Assembly: GCF_002127215.1 (NCBI RefSeq) | Contig: NZ_NFUT01000002.1 | Coordinates: 310,001 to 374,000 of the forward strand | Origin: Hydrogenophaga sp. IBVHS2 | Lineage (GTDB): Bacteria > Pseudomonadota > Gammaproteobacteria > Burkholderiales > Burkholderiaceae_C | Length of the DNA: 64,000 nucleotides | Reading direction: 5' to 3' | Shown here: positions 21,065 to 31,633 of the stretch, piece by piece | Position numbering within the stretch: the first letter of the stretch is position 1 | Layout of the letters: every line of letters starts with the position of its first letter | The notes under the pieces: generated by a model | Databases searched by the model: none | The model's input: only the letters and a program-made list of their open reading frames with translations | Told to the model about the DNA's origin: nothing | Translations under genes and position numbers: made by a program

Positions 21065-21868
21065 TTACGGGAACGGCGCCAGGAATGCGGCCACGGCCCG
21101 GGTGAGCGCTTCCGGGTGATCCCGGTGCGGACTGTGGCCGCAGTGGTCGATTTCCAGCGTCATGGCATGCGGCACGGCCCGTTCAATGGCCCGCAGCTGC
21201 TCCAGCGTGCCGTACTCGTCCTGCCGGCCCTGCACCAGCATCAACGGGGTGGCGATGCCGGCGCATTCGTCCCGGATGTCGAAACGGCGGAAGGCATCGC
21301 TCAGCCACACGTCGTTCCACTGCCAGAAGGCGTTGTCCACATCGGCATGGTGGCGCGCCAGCCGGTCGCGCAGGGTGCTGTCATAGGCGTCCCGGGCGGT
21401 GCTGATGGCCTGGATGGCGATGTCCTCCACGAACACATGGGGCGCCATCACCACGGTGGCGGTCACGGCATGCCGGGCGGCATGGATCAGCGCGATGGTG
21501 GCGCCGTCGGAGTGGCCGATCAGCACCGGCCGTTGCACACCCAGCGCGTCCAGCAGGGCCGGCAGCACGTCCAGCGCCTCGCGGTGCATGTAGTCGGGTT
21601 CGTGCCGGCCGATGTGCCAGAACCCGTCCATCCGTCCCGGCCCTCGCCCGTCGGCCACGGGGTCCGACTGGCCGTAGCCCCGTCGCGAGTACACCCAGCC
21701 GCTGCGACCGGTGGCGGCACACAGGTCGGCCGGCCAGGACCGGCCGCGCTGGCGCCACAGCGACACGCTGCCCAGTCCTTCGTGCAGGAACACCAGCGGT
21801 GCGCGGTCGGTCGGTCCCGGAATCCGTTCCACCTCCAGGCCGACCCCATGGATGTCGATGCGGGGCAT
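21065..21868 (-). CDS. Alpha/beta hydrolase
   Basis: 267 residues. Lid-containing alpha/beta hydrolase with oxyanion region FLHEGLGSVSLW, nucleophile Ser in IGHSDGATIAL, an Asp in QGRQDEYG and His in HCGHSPHRD. The HEGLGS motif is that of the BioH/3-oxoadipate enol-lactonase-like group, but the substrate is unknown. The start ATG (MPRIDIHG) is chosen at 21868; an ATG 9 bp upstream is also in frame. The longer frame upstream is antisense to the EI24 gene. Divergent from EI24 with 75 bp between. Confidence 0.87.
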   Translation of the reverse strand: MPRIDIHGVGLEVERIPGPTDRAPLVFLHEGLGSVSLWRQRGRSWPADLCAATGRSGWVYSRRGYGQSDPVADGRGPGRMDGFWHIGRHEPDYMHREALDVLPALLDALGVQRPVLIGHSDGATIALIHAARHAVTATVVMAPHVFVEDIAIQAISTARDAYDSTLRDRLARHHADVDNAFWQWNDVWLSDAFRRFDIRDECAGIATPLMLVQGRQDEYGTLEQLRAIERAVPHAMTLEIDHCGHSPHRDHPEALTRAVAAFLAPFP

Positions 21869-21943
21869 GGCGCCCATGCTAGGGGCCAGGGCGCCCGGCG
21901 CGCTGTCGCCTGTGTTGAAGAGGCGCGTTGTATTCTTCGCGGC

Positions 21944-22822
21944 ATGTCGTTGATGTTCGATGCCTTCTGGCGCGCCGTGGCCTACTGCGTGCACCCCCGT
22001 GTGATCGGCCTGTCCATCCTGCCGCTGGTGCTGATGGTGGTGCTGTCGTTCGGTCTGGGTTATTTCTTCTGGGAGCCGGCCGTGGCGGGTGTCACGGCCT
22101 GGTTCGAGGCCTTCGAGCTGGTGCAGGCCTTCCTGTCCTGGCTGGACCGGATGGGGCTGGGCACCCTGCGCACCGTGTTCGCGCCGCTCGTGGTGCTGGT
22201 GCTGGCCACCCCGGCCATCGTGGTGCTGTGCCTGCTGCTGGTGTCGCTGTTCATGACGCCGGCCATGGTCGATCTGGTGGCCCGGCGACGTTTCGGCGCG
22301 CTGGAGCGGCGCCACGGCGGCTCCATGCTGGCCAGTGTGCTGTGGTCCACCGGCTCCACCGCCCTGGCGCTGGTGGCGCTGGTGCTGTCGGTGCCGGCCT
22401 GGTTCATTCCGCCCCTGGTGCTGATCCTGCCGCCCCTCATCTGGGGCTGGCTCACCTACCGCGTGTTCACCTACGACGCACTGTCGGAACACGCCACGGC
22501 CGAGGAGCGCCGGACCCTCATGCGACGGCACCGCAGCTCGTTGCTGGTGATGGGCGTGCTCAGCGGCTACGTGGGCGCGGCGCCCAGCCTGCTGTGGGCG
22601 TCCGGGGCCATGTTCATCGCGCTGGCACCGCTGCTCGTGCCCATTGCCATCTGGGTCTACACCCTGGTGTTCGCTTTTGCGTCGCTGTGGTTTGCCCACT
22701 ATTGCCTGGCGGCGCTGGAGCGTCTGCGCCAGGAGCCGCTGGTGGTGCCCGTGGAGGTGGTCGATACCCCCGCAGCCTCGCCGGCGGCGTCCGATCCGCC
22801 GCCGCTGCCACCCCCGCTCTGA
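21944..22822 (+). CDS. EI24-domain (CysZ-like) membrane protein
   Basis: 292 residues with about six hydrophobic segments and the EI24/CysZ architecture. It opens DAFWRAVAYCVHPRV and has SVPAWFIPPLVLILPPLIWG and WLTYRVFTYDALSEHA. CysZ is a sulfate transporter; this protein is a distant relative and the substrate is not known. The C-terminal 25 residues are Pro-rich and probably disordered. ATG at 21944 is used; ATG at 21953 is an alternative. It precedes the CinA-N-like gene by 18 bp in the same direction, so they may be co-transcribed. Confidence 0.85.
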   Translation: MSLMFDAFWRAVAYCVHPRVIGLSILPLVLMVVLSFGLGYFFWEPAVAGVTAWFEAFELVQAFLSWLDRMGLGTLRTVFAPLVVLVLATPAIVVLCLLLVSLFMTPAMVDLVARRRFGALERRHGGSMLASVLWSTGSTALALVALVLSVPAWFIPPLVLILPPLIWGWLTYRVFTYDALSEHATAEERRTLMRRHRSSLLVMGVLSGYVGAAPSLLWASGAMFIALAPLLVPIAIWVYTLVFAFASLWFAHYCLAALERLRQEPLVVPVEVVDTPAASPAASDPPPLPPPL

Positions 22823-22840
22823 CCGTTCTTCACACGACCC

Positions 22841-23668
22841 ATGTCTTCCTTTGGCCTGATCATCATCGGCGACGAAATCCTGTCCGGCAAACGCCAGGAC
22901 AAACACATGACCCAGGTCATCCAGCTGTTGCAGGCGCGCGGCCTGTCGCTGGCCTGGTGCCAGCTGGTGGGAGACGACCGCCAGCGCATCACCGCGGCGC
23001 TGGCCCAGGCCTTCGGCAGCGGCGACATCGTGTTCTCGTGCGGCGGCATCGGCGCGACCCCCGACGACCACACGCGCCAGTGTGCCGGTGCGGCGCTCGG
23101 CCGCGAGCTGGTGCTCCATCCGCAGGCTCGCGACCTCATCGAGTCCCGCATGCGCGACCTTGCCGCCGAGCAGGGCGTGCCGTTCGACCCCACCCGGCCC
23201 GACAACGTGCACCGCTACAACATGGGCGTGTTCCCGCAGGGCGCGCGCATCATCCCCAACCCGTACAACAAGATCCCGGGCTTCAGCCTGGACGGCCCGG
23301 GCGGCGGCACGGTGCACTTCGTGCCGGGTTTCCCGGTCATGGCATGGCCCATGATCGAGTGGGCGCTGGACGAGCTGTATCCGCACCTCCACCAGGCTGT
23401 CGCCGGCCTGGAGAAGTCGGTCATCGTGATGGGCGCCATGGAGGCGGCCCTGACGCCGCTCATGGAGCGCATCGAGGCCGATCACGCGGTCAAGGTCTTC
23501 AGCCTGCCCAGCGTGGACCATCCGCAGTGGGGGCGGCACATCGAGCTCGGCGTCAAGGGCGCCACGGCCGCGGTGGAAGCGGCCTACCTCGCGCTGCAGG
23601 CCGGTTTGCGCGAAGTGGGTGCCCAGCTGGGCCCCGAAATGGTGCGAAAAGCCGCTGCACCAAATTAA
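22841..23668 (+). CDS. MoaB/CinA N-terminal-domain protein
   Basis: 275 residues. A MoCF-biosynthesis (molybdopterin-binding) domain opens FGLIIIGDEILSGKRQDKH and has FSCGGIGATPDDHT, as in the N-terminal half of CinA. The C-terminal half has VPGFPVMAWPM. There is no C-terminal nicotinamide-nucleotide amidase domain. CinA N-domains can be ADP-ribose pyrophosphatases; this shorter form is usually annotated as competence/damage-inducible protein A-like, with no proven activity. Its stop codon lies inside the first NtrC site of glnA. Confidence 0.88.
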   Translation: MSSFGLIIIGDEILSGKRQDKHMTQVIQLLQARGLSLAWCQLVGDDRQRITAALAQAFGSGDIVFSCGGIGATPDDHTRQCAGAALGRELVLHPQARDLIESRMRDLAAEQGVPFDPTRPDNVHRYNMGVFPQGARIIPNPYNKIPGFSLDGPGGGTVHFVPGFPVMAWPMIEWALDELYPHLHQAVAGLEKSVIVMGAMEAALTPLMERIEADHAVKVFSLPSVDHPQWGRHIELGVKGATAAVEAAYLALQAGLREVGAQLGPEMVRKAAAPN

Positions 23669-23697
23669 TGCATCCAAGTTTGCACCTTGATGGTGCA
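23656..23697 (+). promoter_or_regulatory. Two NtrC-type enhancer sites upstream of glnA
   Basis: Site 1 is TGCACCAAATTAATGCA (23656-23672), an imperfect dyad. Site 2 is TGCACCTTGATGGTGCA (23681-23697), which fits GCACC-N5-GGTGC perfectly. Centres are 25 bp apart and lie about 125-150 bp upstream of the sigma-54 promoter, the normal enhancer distance. Site 1 spans the stop codon of the upstream gene. NtrC is encoded 3.4 kb downstream. Confidence 0.85.
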
Positions 23698-23813
23698 TTC
23701 TGGCGGTGACGGCCGTTCGATCGCGCCGGTGCAAGCCCGTGGGCCTGGGCGATAATCCCGCGCTGGTGCCTGCATCGCGCAAACGGTGCACGCCGGTCGA
23801 TCGACGGTTGCGG

Positions 23814-23829
23814 TGGCATGAAAGCTGCT
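23814..23829 (+). promoter_or_regulatory. Sigma-54 promoter of glnA
   Basis: TGGCATGAAAGCTGCT matches TGGCACG-N4-TTGCW at all but two positions, with GG at -24 and GC at -12. Predicted start near 23840 gives a leader of about 40 bases before glnA. A weaker sigma-54-like match lies at 23764-23779. Confidence 0.85.
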
Positions 23830-23879
23830 TACCCAAGGCCGTACCGCTTTTTCCCTTCCAACCCGTACAGGAGCATTTG

Positions 23880-25295
23880 ATGGCCAAGACCGTCGCAGAC
23901 GTGATGCAGATGGTGAAAGACAACGAGGTCAAGTTCGTTGACTTCCGCTTCACCGACACCCGTGGCAAGGAACAGCACGTGACCGTGCCGATCTCCGCCT
24001 TCGGCGAAGACAAGTTCACCTCGGGCCATGCCTTCGACGGTTCGTCCATCGCTGGCTGGAAAGGCATCGAAGCGTCGGACATGCAGCTCATGCCCGACCC
24101 GAACACCGCCAACATCGACCCCTTCTTCGAAGAGACCACGCTGTTCCTGCAGTGCGACGTGGTCGAGCCCAGCGACGGCAAGGCCTACGACCGCGATCCG
24201 CGTTCCATCGCCAAGCGCGCCGAGGCCTACCTGAAGGCCTCCGGCCTGGGCGACACCGCCTACTTCGGACCGGAACCCGAATTCTTCATCTTCGACGGCG
24301 TGCGCTGGAGCAATGAGCCCGGCAACGTGATGTTCGCCATCGACGAATACGAAGCCCCCTGGAACACCGGCAAGCAGCTCGAAGGCGGCAACCGCGGCCA
24401 CCGTCCCACCACCAAAGGCGGCTACTTCCCGGTTCCCCCGGTCGACAGCACCCAGGACATGCGCGCCGAGATGTCCCTGATCCTCGAGTCGCTGGGCATA
24501 CCGGTCGAGGTGTTCCACCACGAAGTGGCCGGCGCCGGCCAGAACGAGATCGGCACCAAGTTCTCCACCCTGGTGGAACGCGCCGACTGGACCCAGGTCC
24601 TGAAGTACGTGGTCTGGAACGTGGCCAACGCCTACGGCAAGACCGCCACCTTCATGCCCAAGCCCTACGCGGGCGACAACGGCTCGGGCATGCACGTGCA
24701 CCAGTCCATCTGGAAGGACGGCAAGAACCTGTTCGCCGGTGACGGCTACGCCGGCCTGAGCGATTTCGCCCTGTACTACATCGGCGGCATCATCAAGCAC
24801 GCCCGTGCCCTCAACGCCATCACCAACCCTGGCACCAACAGCTACAAGCGCCTGGTGCCCGGCTTCGAGGCCCCGGTGAAGCTGGCCTACAGCTCGCGCA
24901 ACCGCTCGGCTTCCATCCGCATCCCGTACGTGGCCAACCCCAAGGGTCGCCGCATCGAGGCGCGTTTCCCGGATCCTTCGGCCAACCCGTACCTGTGCTT
25001 CTCGGCCCTGATGATGGCCGGCCTGGACGGCGTGGAGAACAAGATCCACCCGGGCGAAGCCGCCACCAAGGACCTCTACCACCTGCCGCCGGAAGAGGAC
25101 AAGCTGGTCCCCACCGTGTGCCACAGCCTGGACCAGGCCCTGGAGTACCTCGACAAGGACCGTGCCTTCCTGACCAAGGGCGGCGTGTTCACCGACTCCA
25201 TGCTGGACGCCTACATCGAGCTGAAGATGCAGGAAGTCACCCGCTTCCGCATGGCCCCGCACCCGGTCGAGTACGACATGTACTACTCGCTCTGA
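23880..25295 (+). CDS. glnA: Glutamine synthetase type I
   Basis: Dodecameric GSI-beta, ATP-dependent glutamate to glutamine; 471 residues. Family motifs are [12 protein letters not shown] (52-63), FGPEPEFF, the ATP region [14 protein letters not shown] (261-274) and the glutamate loop [13 protein letters not shown]. The adenylylation site is Tyr400 in [10 protein letters not shown], so activity should be tuned by GlnE. ATG at 23880 follows AGGAG by 8 bases. It is driven by NtrC and sigma-54 (sites above) and ends in a terminator before the DUF4124-ntrB-ntrC genes. Confidence 0.98.
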   Translation: MAKTVADVMQMVKDNEVKFVDFRFTDTRGKEQHVTVPISAFGEDKFTSGHAFDGSSIAGWKGIEASDMQLMPDPNTANIDPFFEETTLFLQCDVVEPSDGKAYDRDPRSIAKRAEAYLKASGLGDTAYFGPEPEFFIFDGVRWSNEPGNVMFAIDEYEAPWNTGKQLEGGNRGHRPTTKGGYFPVPPVDSTQDMRAEMSLILESLGIPVEVFHHEVAGAGQNEIGTKFSTLVERADWTQVLKYVVWNVANAYGKTATFMPKPYAGDNGSGMHVHQSIWKDGKNLFAGDGYAGLSDFALYYIGGIIKHARALNAITNPGTNSYKRLVPGFEAPVKLAYSSRNRSASIRIPYVANPKGRRIEARFPDPSANPYLCFSALMMAGLDGVENKIHPGEAATKDLYHLPPEEDKLVPTVCHSLDQALEYLDKDRAFLTKGGVFTDSMLDAYIELKMQEVTRFRMAPHPVEYDMYYSL

Positions 25296-25313
25296 TCGAC
25301 CGATCGGGCACCA

Positions 25314-25340
25314 GGGACGGCTTCGGCCGTCCTTTTTTTT
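25314..25340 (+). terminator. Rho-independent terminator after glnA
   Basis: GGACGG, loop CTTCGG, CCGTCC and eight T residues, 20 bases after the glnA stop. It should reduce, perhaps not abolish, read-through into ntrBC. Confidence 0.92.
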
Positions 25341-25447
25341 GCCCGTCGTCCAGCCAGACCATCCGCTGCGCTGGCGCACGGGGCACTTTGGTCGATCGAT
25401 TCGGTCATACTGCCCGATCTCGTGTCTGTCCCCATGGAGCCGCCACC

Positions 25448-25987
25448 GTGCCTGCCCAGAACCCGTTCCTGTCCCCGAGCCGCCTTGCCAGCCTGGCCCT
25501 GCTGAGCAGCTTCGGCCTGCTGCCCGCCCTGGCCCAGGACCGCATCTACCGCTGCGGCAACGAATACACCAACAACGCCCAGGTCGCCAAGTCGCGCAAC
25601 TGCACCGTGATCGACGGCGGCAACATCACCGTCATCGAGGGTCCCCGGCCAGCGACGCCGGCCAGCCGGCCGTCCGGCAGCGCGCCCGGCGCATCGTCCG
25701 AGCGCAGTGGCGGCGAGCGCATCGACAGCGCGTCGCAGCGCGCCCGCGACAGCGACGCCCGGGCGATCCTCGAAGGCGAGCTGCGCCGCGCCGAGGCCCG
25801 CCTGGCCGAAGCCCGCAGCGCCTACGCCAACGGCGAGCCCGAAAAACAGGGCATCGAAGGCCGCAACCACCAGCGTTACCTGGACCGCGTGGCCGAACTC
25901 AAGGCCGCCGTGGCCCGGGCCGAGGCGGACGTGGCCGGTCTGCAGCGCGAGCTCGGTCGCCTGGGCGGCCAGCCGGGCGGGCGGTGA
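25448..25987 (+). CDS. DUF4124-type exported protein with coiled coil
   Basis: 179 residues. Signal peptide about 1-32 (LLPALAQD). A short DUF4124-like unit with IYRCGNEYTNNAQVAK and a Cys pair (Cys at YRCG and SRNC) follows, then a Ser/Gly-rich linker and a long charged helix (about 95-172) predicted as coiled coil. Function unknown; probably periplasmic. The start is GTG at 25448 with GGAG 8 bases before; the nearby ATG at 25434 is out of frame. Its stop overlaps the ntrB GTG start (GTGA), so it is translationally coupled to the nitrogen sensor kinase, although it is not a known Ntr component. Confidence 0.82.
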   Translation: MPAQNPFLSPSRLASLALLSSFGLLPALAQDRIYRCGNEYTNNAQVAKSRNCTVIDGGNITVIEGPRPATPASRPSGSAPGASSERSGGERIDSASQRARDSDARAILEGELRRAEARLAEARSAYANGEPEKQGIEGRNHQRYLDRVAELKAAVARAEADVAGLQRELGRLGGQPGGR

Positions 25988-27069
25988 GCGCCGCTGCCAC
26001 CCCCGGGGCCTCGGGCCCCGCCGGCCGCTTTCAGTCGCTCGACCTGCTGGCCACCCTGGTGGCCGTGGTCGACCTGCAGGGCCGCGTGCTGTACGCCAAT
26101 GCAGCGCTGGAGGACGCACTGGGCATGTCGCGCCGCAGCATCACCGGCGCGCGCATGCAGGACTGCTTCACCGACCCCTTACTGCTCGACAACGCCCTGT
26201 CCGGGGCCCGCGGCAACGAGTTCGCCGCGCTGCGGTACGACGCCTTCCTGCGCCGTGCTGCACACGATCCTTTGCCGGTGCATGTGGTGGTGGCGCAGAC
26301 CGAAAACAGCACCGAAGTGGTGGTGGAACTGCTGCCGCTGGAGCAGCAGACCCGGCAGGAGCGCGAGGAGCGCCTGATCGATCAGGCGCAGGCCAACAAG
26401 GAACTCATCCGCAACCTGGCCCACGAGATCAAGAACCCCCTGGGCGGCATCCGGGGCGCGGCCCAGCTGCTGCAGATGGAGCTCGATTCCAGGGAGCTGA
26501 TCGAATACACCCAGGTCATCATCCACGAGGCCGACCGGCTGCAGTCGCTGGTGGACCGGCTGCTGGCGCCGCACCGCCGCCCCCACGTGGTGGGCGACGT
26601 CAACATCCACGAGGTCTGCGAGCGGGTGCGCTCGCTGATCCTGGCCGAATTCCCGCGTGGCCTGCGGGTGGTGCGCGACTACGACATCTCCATTCCGGAG
26701 TTCCGGGGCGACCGCGAGCAGCTGATCCAGGCCGTGCTGAACATCGCGCACAACGCGGCGCAGGCGCTGTCGGAGCGCATCGCGGCGGGCGATGCGCGCA
26801 TCACTTTCCGCACGCGGGTGGGTCGGCAGGTGACTTTCGGCAAGCAGCGCTATCGGCTGGCACTGGAATTGCATGTGATGGACAACGGGCCCGGCGTGCC
26901 GGACTCGATCAAGGACCGCATCTTCTTTCCCCTGGTATCGGGGCGTGATGGTGGGTCCGGCCTGGGACTGACGCTGGCACAGACCTTCGTGCAGCAGCAC
27001 CACGGCCTGATCGAGTGCGAAAGCACACCGGGACACACGGACTTCAAGATCCTGATCCCGCTGCCCTAG
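25984..27069 (+). CDS. ntrB: Nitrogen regulation sensor kinase NtrB
   Basis: Cytoplasmic kinase/phosphatase of NtrC, controlled by PII; 361 residues. An N-terminal PAS domain (about 15-115) is followed by the dimerisation/phosphotransfer region with His in LAHEIKNPLGGIRGAAQLL. The ATPase domain has NIAHNAAQAL, DNGPGVP and GRDGGSGLGLTLAQ. There are no membrane segments, as expected. GTG start is inferred from the overlap with the DUF4124 gene stop; Met residues downstream would cut the PAS domain. Confidence 0.95.
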   Translation: MSAAATPGASGPAGRFQSLDLLATLVAVVDLQGRVLYANAALEDALGMSRRSITGARMQDCFTDPLLLDNALSGARGNEFAALRYDAFLRRAAHDPLPVHVVVAQTENSTEVVVELLPLEQQTRQEREERLIDQAQANKELIRNLAHEIKNPLGGIRGAAQLLQMELDSRELIEYTQVIIHEADRLQSLVDRLLAPHRRPHVVGDVNIHEVCERVRSLILAEFPRGLRVVRDYDISIPEFRGDREQLIQAVLNIAHNAAQALSERIAAGDARITFRTRVGRQVTFGKQRYRLALELHVMDNGPGVPDSIKDRIFFPLVSGRDGGSGLGLTLAQTFVQQHHGLIECESTPGHTDFKILIPLP

Positions 27070-27107
27070 ACATCACACACAAGCGCCCGAACAAGGACCA
27101 CCGACAC

Positions 27108-28628
<1,521 letters not shown>

Positions 28629-28631
28629 GCC

Positions 28632-29396
28632 TCAGCCCAGCGTGAGCACCACCGGTGCGTGGTCGCTGGGCTGCGGGTTCTTGCGCGGTGCGCGGTCGAT
28701 GGTGCATGCCGTGGCCCGGGCCTTGAGCGCATCGGTGATCAGGATGTGGTCGATGCGCAGGCCCCGGTTCTTCTGGAAGCCCAGCATGCGGTAGTCCCAC
28801 CAGCTGAAGCTCTTGGGCGGCTGCTCGAACAGCCGGTGGGCGTCGTGCAGTCCGAGACCGATGAGGGCCTGCAGGTGGGTGCGCTCCTCGGTGGTGCAGT
28901 GGATGGTCTCGCGCAGGCCGTCCGGGTCCCACACATCGGCATCGTCGAAGGTGATGTTGTAGTCCCCCATCAGGACCAGCTGCGGGTGCGCCGCCATCTC
29001 GGCCTTCACCCATTCGCGCAGCGCGGTCAGCCAGGCCATCTTGTAGGCGAACTTGTCGCTGCCCGGAGCCTGCCCGTTGGGAAAGTAGGCGCCGATCACC
29101 CGCACGCCATCGATGGTGGCGCACAGCACGCGCGACTGCTCGTCGGCAAAGCCGGGGATGTTCTTCACGACGTCCGTGGCGGGCTGGCGGCTCAGCAGCG
29201 CCACGCCGTTGTAGGTCTTCTGGCCGAACCACTGGGCCTGGTAACCGGCCTCGGCCAGGGCCTGGGCCGGGAACTTGTCGTCGGTGAGCTTGAGTTCCTG
29301 CAGGGCCAGCACATCCACCGGGTGGGCGGCCAGCCAGTCCAGCACCTGAGGCAGACGGACCGAGAGGGAGTTGACGTTCCAGGTGGCAAGTTTCAT
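28632..29396 (-). CDS. xth: Exodeoxyribonuclease III
   Basis: AP endonuclease/3'-exonuclease of base-excision repair, 254 residues. It opens MKLATWNVNSLSVRL and has LQELKLTDDKFP with the metal-binding Glu, then YNGVALLS, GDYNITFDD and a final DHAPVVLTL. All endonuclease/exonuclease/phosphatase family active-site residues appear present. Monocistronic on the minus strand; convergent to ntrC. Confidence 0.96.
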   Translation of the reverse strand: MKLATWNVNSLSVRLPQVLDWLAAHPVDVLALQELKLTDDKFPAQALAEAGYQAQWFGQKTYNGVALLSRQPATDVVKNIPGFADEQSRVLCATIDGVRVIGAYFPNGQAPGSDKFAYKMAWLTALREWVKAEMAAHPQLVLMGDYNITFDDADVWDPDGLRETIHCTTEERTHLQALIGLGLHDAHRLFEQPPKSFSWWDYRMLGFQKNRGLRIDHILITDALKARATACTIDRAPRKNPQPSDHAPVVLTLG

Positions 29397-29667
29397 GGGT
29401 TCGGGTGGGGTCGGCGGTTTGCGGATCAGCCCGCGAGTCTAGCGGCGGGCGGACGGCAGGGCCTGCCGACGCAAGGGGACACGCAGGCGTGACGGATGTC
29501 CTGGTTGTGCAGGAATCCCGCACCGACTTCGGGACAAACATCACGCGCCCCCCGGTTGGCTATCCGTTCATTCTTCAAAACAGACCGCTTGGAGACAAAC
29601 TATCGGCATTCATCGGTCGATAGCACCGTTGCTGTATCGCCTCAAAGCTCATGAAAAGGAGTCTGCA

Positions 29668-31233
29668 GTGAACAAGAAGAACCCATCTGCCCCTGTCTGG
29701 GGTCTCACCCGCCGCCTGTACGCCTTGAGCGCGCTGGTCTCGCTGGCGCTGGTCGCCGTGGTGGCGTACGCCTACATCGGGCTGTCCGATGTGCGCGCCC
29801 GTGCCGAAAAAACCAAGGCCGTCCGGGTGCCCCAGCTGCTCGCCATGACCGAGGTGGAGCTGGCCATCACCCGCGCCTCCCTGCAGCTGCGCCATGCCAT
29901 GCTGGCCCGCAACGAGCGTGAGCAGCAGGAGGCGCTGGCCGACATTGCCGGCTATCGCAAGCAGATCGACCAGGCCCTGGAGCGCTACGAAAGGAGCCTC
30001 TACACCGCCAAGGGCAGGAGCCAGTTCGCCAGGGTTCCGCCCGTCATGGACGAATTCTGGTCGGTGGCCGAGCGCAATCTGGCGCTGGTGCTGGCCGGCC
30101 AGAAGGAGCAGGCCTTCGATTTCCTGGTCCGTGAGACCATTCCCGCCCGCAACAAGGTGCTGGCGGTGGTCGACGAGGGTGTGCATTACCAGGAAGGCGC
30201 CCTGGAGGGGGACATCGGCGCCATCAGCGATACGGTGTCGGTGATCGCGTCGTCTCTGGCGACGGTGGTGATCCTGATCGCGGCGGGCCTGCTGGCCTTC
30301 TCGTTCTGGATGGCCCGGTTGCTGCAGCGCCGCGTGGCGCAGGCCCGTGAGACGGCTGAACGGGTTCGTGACGGCGACCTCTCCACCCCTGTTCATGACG
30401 ACGGGCGCGACGAGTTCTCGCCGCTGCTGGCGGCCTTGCAGGCCATGCAGCAGTCGCTGGTGACCCTGGTGTCCCACGTCCGCTCCAGTGCCGAGGGCGT
30501 GGCGGCCGCCAGCACCCAGATCGCTCAGGGCAACGAAGACCTGTCCTCCCGCACCGAGCAGCAGGCCTCGGCGCTGCAACAGACGTCGGCCACCGCCGGC
30601 CTGCTCGGTGAGACGGCCCGGCAGAACGCCGGCAGTGCCAGCCATGCCAGCGAACTGGCCCAGACCGCCAGCCGCATCGCCGAGCAGGGCGGCGCAGTGG
30701 TCGGTGATGCGGTGCAGACCATGAGGGACATCAACGACAGCAGCCGCCGCATCGGCGACATCATCGGCGTGATCGACGGCATTGCCTTCCAGACCAACAT
30801 CCTCGCGCTCAACGCCGCGGTGGAAGCCGCGCGGGCCGGCGAGCAGGGCCGTGGCTTTGCGGTGGTGGCCAGCGAGGTGCGCAACCTTGCGCAGCGCAGT
30901 GCCGCAGCAGCCAAGGACATCAAGGCGCTGATCAACACCAGCGTGGAGCGGGTGGCGCAGGGGACGGAGCAGGTCAATCGGGCCGGCACCACCATGCAGG
31001 AGGTGGTGCAGGCGATCCAGCGCGTGACCGACATCGTCGGCGAGATCAGCCAGGCCAGCACCGAGCAGAGCGACGGCGTGGCCCAGGTGGGCGAAGCCGT
31101 TCGCCAGATGGACGACGTCACCCAGCAGAACGCGGCGCTGGTGGAAGAAAGCGCTGCCGCTGCGGCCGGCCTGCGCCAGCAGGCGCGTCAGATGGTGGAG
31201 GCGGTCGCGGTGTTCCGGCTGGCGCCCGCCTGA
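29668..31233 (+). CDS. Methyl-accepting chemotaxis protein (4HB type)
   Basis: 521 residues, Tar-like architecture. TM1 is about 14-34. A 150-residue periplasmic four-helix-bundle sensor has the opening [22 protein letters not shown]2 is about 190-212, then HAMP and a signalling domain with the usual hairpin [20 protein letters not shown]. No C-terminal CheR-binding pentapeptide. The start is GTG at 29668 because AAAAGGA ends 7 bases before it; ATGs upstream lack this. The 271-bp gap upstream (29397-29667) holds no gene; it contains CTATCG...CGATAG (about 29604-29627) as a weak dyad. Confidence 0.92.
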   Translation: MNKKNPSAPVWGLTRRLYALSALVSLALVAVVAYAYIGLSDVRARAEKTKAVRVPQLLAMTEVELAITRASLQLRHAMLARNEREQQEALADIAGYRKQIDQALERYERSLYTAKGRSQFARVPPVMDEFWSVAERNLALVLAGQKEQAFDFLVRETIPARNKVLAVVDEGVHYQEGALEGDIGAISDTVSVIASSLATVVILIAAGLLAFSFWMARLLQRRVAQARETAERVRDGDLSTPVHDDGRDEFSPLLAALQAMQQSLVTLVSHVRSSAEGVAAASTQIAQGNEDLSSRTEQQASALQQTSATAGLLGETARQNAGSASHASELAQTASRIAEQGGAVVGDAVQTMRDINDSSRRIGDIIGVIDGIAFQTNILALNAAVEAARAGEQGRGFAVVASEVRNLAQRSAAAAKDIKALINTSVERVAQGTEQVNRAGTTMQEVVQAIQRVTDIVGEISQASTEQSDGVAQVGEAVRQMDDVTQQNAALVEESAAAAAGLRQQARQMVEAVAVFRLAPA

Positions 31234-31246
31234 GCAGGGCGCTGTT

Positions 31247-31633
31247 TCACCAGCGCAGGGCGCAGCGGTCGCCGCTGGCCTGCCGCCACACCGACACGGC
31301 GCACAGGCCGGGCACCTGCGGTTCGAGCTCACGCCGGATGAAGCTGCACAGGTTCTCCAGCGTGGGGATACCGATGCCCTCCACCTCGTCCAGGAAGTGG
31401 TGGTCCAGCTTCTCGCGCAGCACCGCGATGGTGCGGCGCAGGTAGGCCAGGTCGATCACCATGCCGCCGGCATCCGGCGTGCCGCGCACCGTCACCTCGG
31501 CCTCGTAGGTGTGGCCGTGCACCCGGCGGCTGCCTTCGGCCTCGATGGTGCGGCGCAGGGTGTGGGCCGATTCAAAGTAGAAGCGCTGCGAGAGTTCGTG
31601 CAGCGCAACGGGTGGGGTGGGACTCGTGCTCAT
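31247..31633 (-). CDS. queD: 6-carboxytetrahydropterin synthase-like (QueD family)
   Basis: 128 residues, T-fold enzyme family that makes 6-carboxytetrahydropterin, the second step to queuosine, from 7,8-dihydroneopterin triphosphate. Zinc ligands are His24 (ESAH), His39 and His41 (RVHGHTY). The later motif LDHHFLDEV and the pterin-anchoring Glu in PTLENL are present. The Cys that in canonical QueD lies four residues before HGH is here Ser35 (GSRRVHGH). This variant is, from memory, common in Burkholderiales. The start overlaps the queE stop (ATGA), supporting a queuosine role. Confidence 0.82.
   Translation of the reverse strand: MSTSPTPPVALHELSQRFYFESAHTLRRTIEAEGSRRVHGHTYEAEVTVRGTPDAGGMVIDLAYLRRTIAVLREKLDHHFLDEVEGIGIPTLENLCSFIRRELEPQVPGLCAVSVWRQASGDRCALRW

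Noticed and set aside
21065-24181. A 1038-residue minus-strand open frame across EI24, the CinA-like gene and the start of glnA
   Set aside because: Only the last 267 codons (a hydrolase) show family motifs; the rest is antisense to well-supported genes.
29560-29667. Sigma-28 (flagellar) promoter upstream of the second chemoreceptor
   Set aside because: TCAAAACA-N11-GACAAACT only weakly resembles the consensus; not enough to report as a feature.
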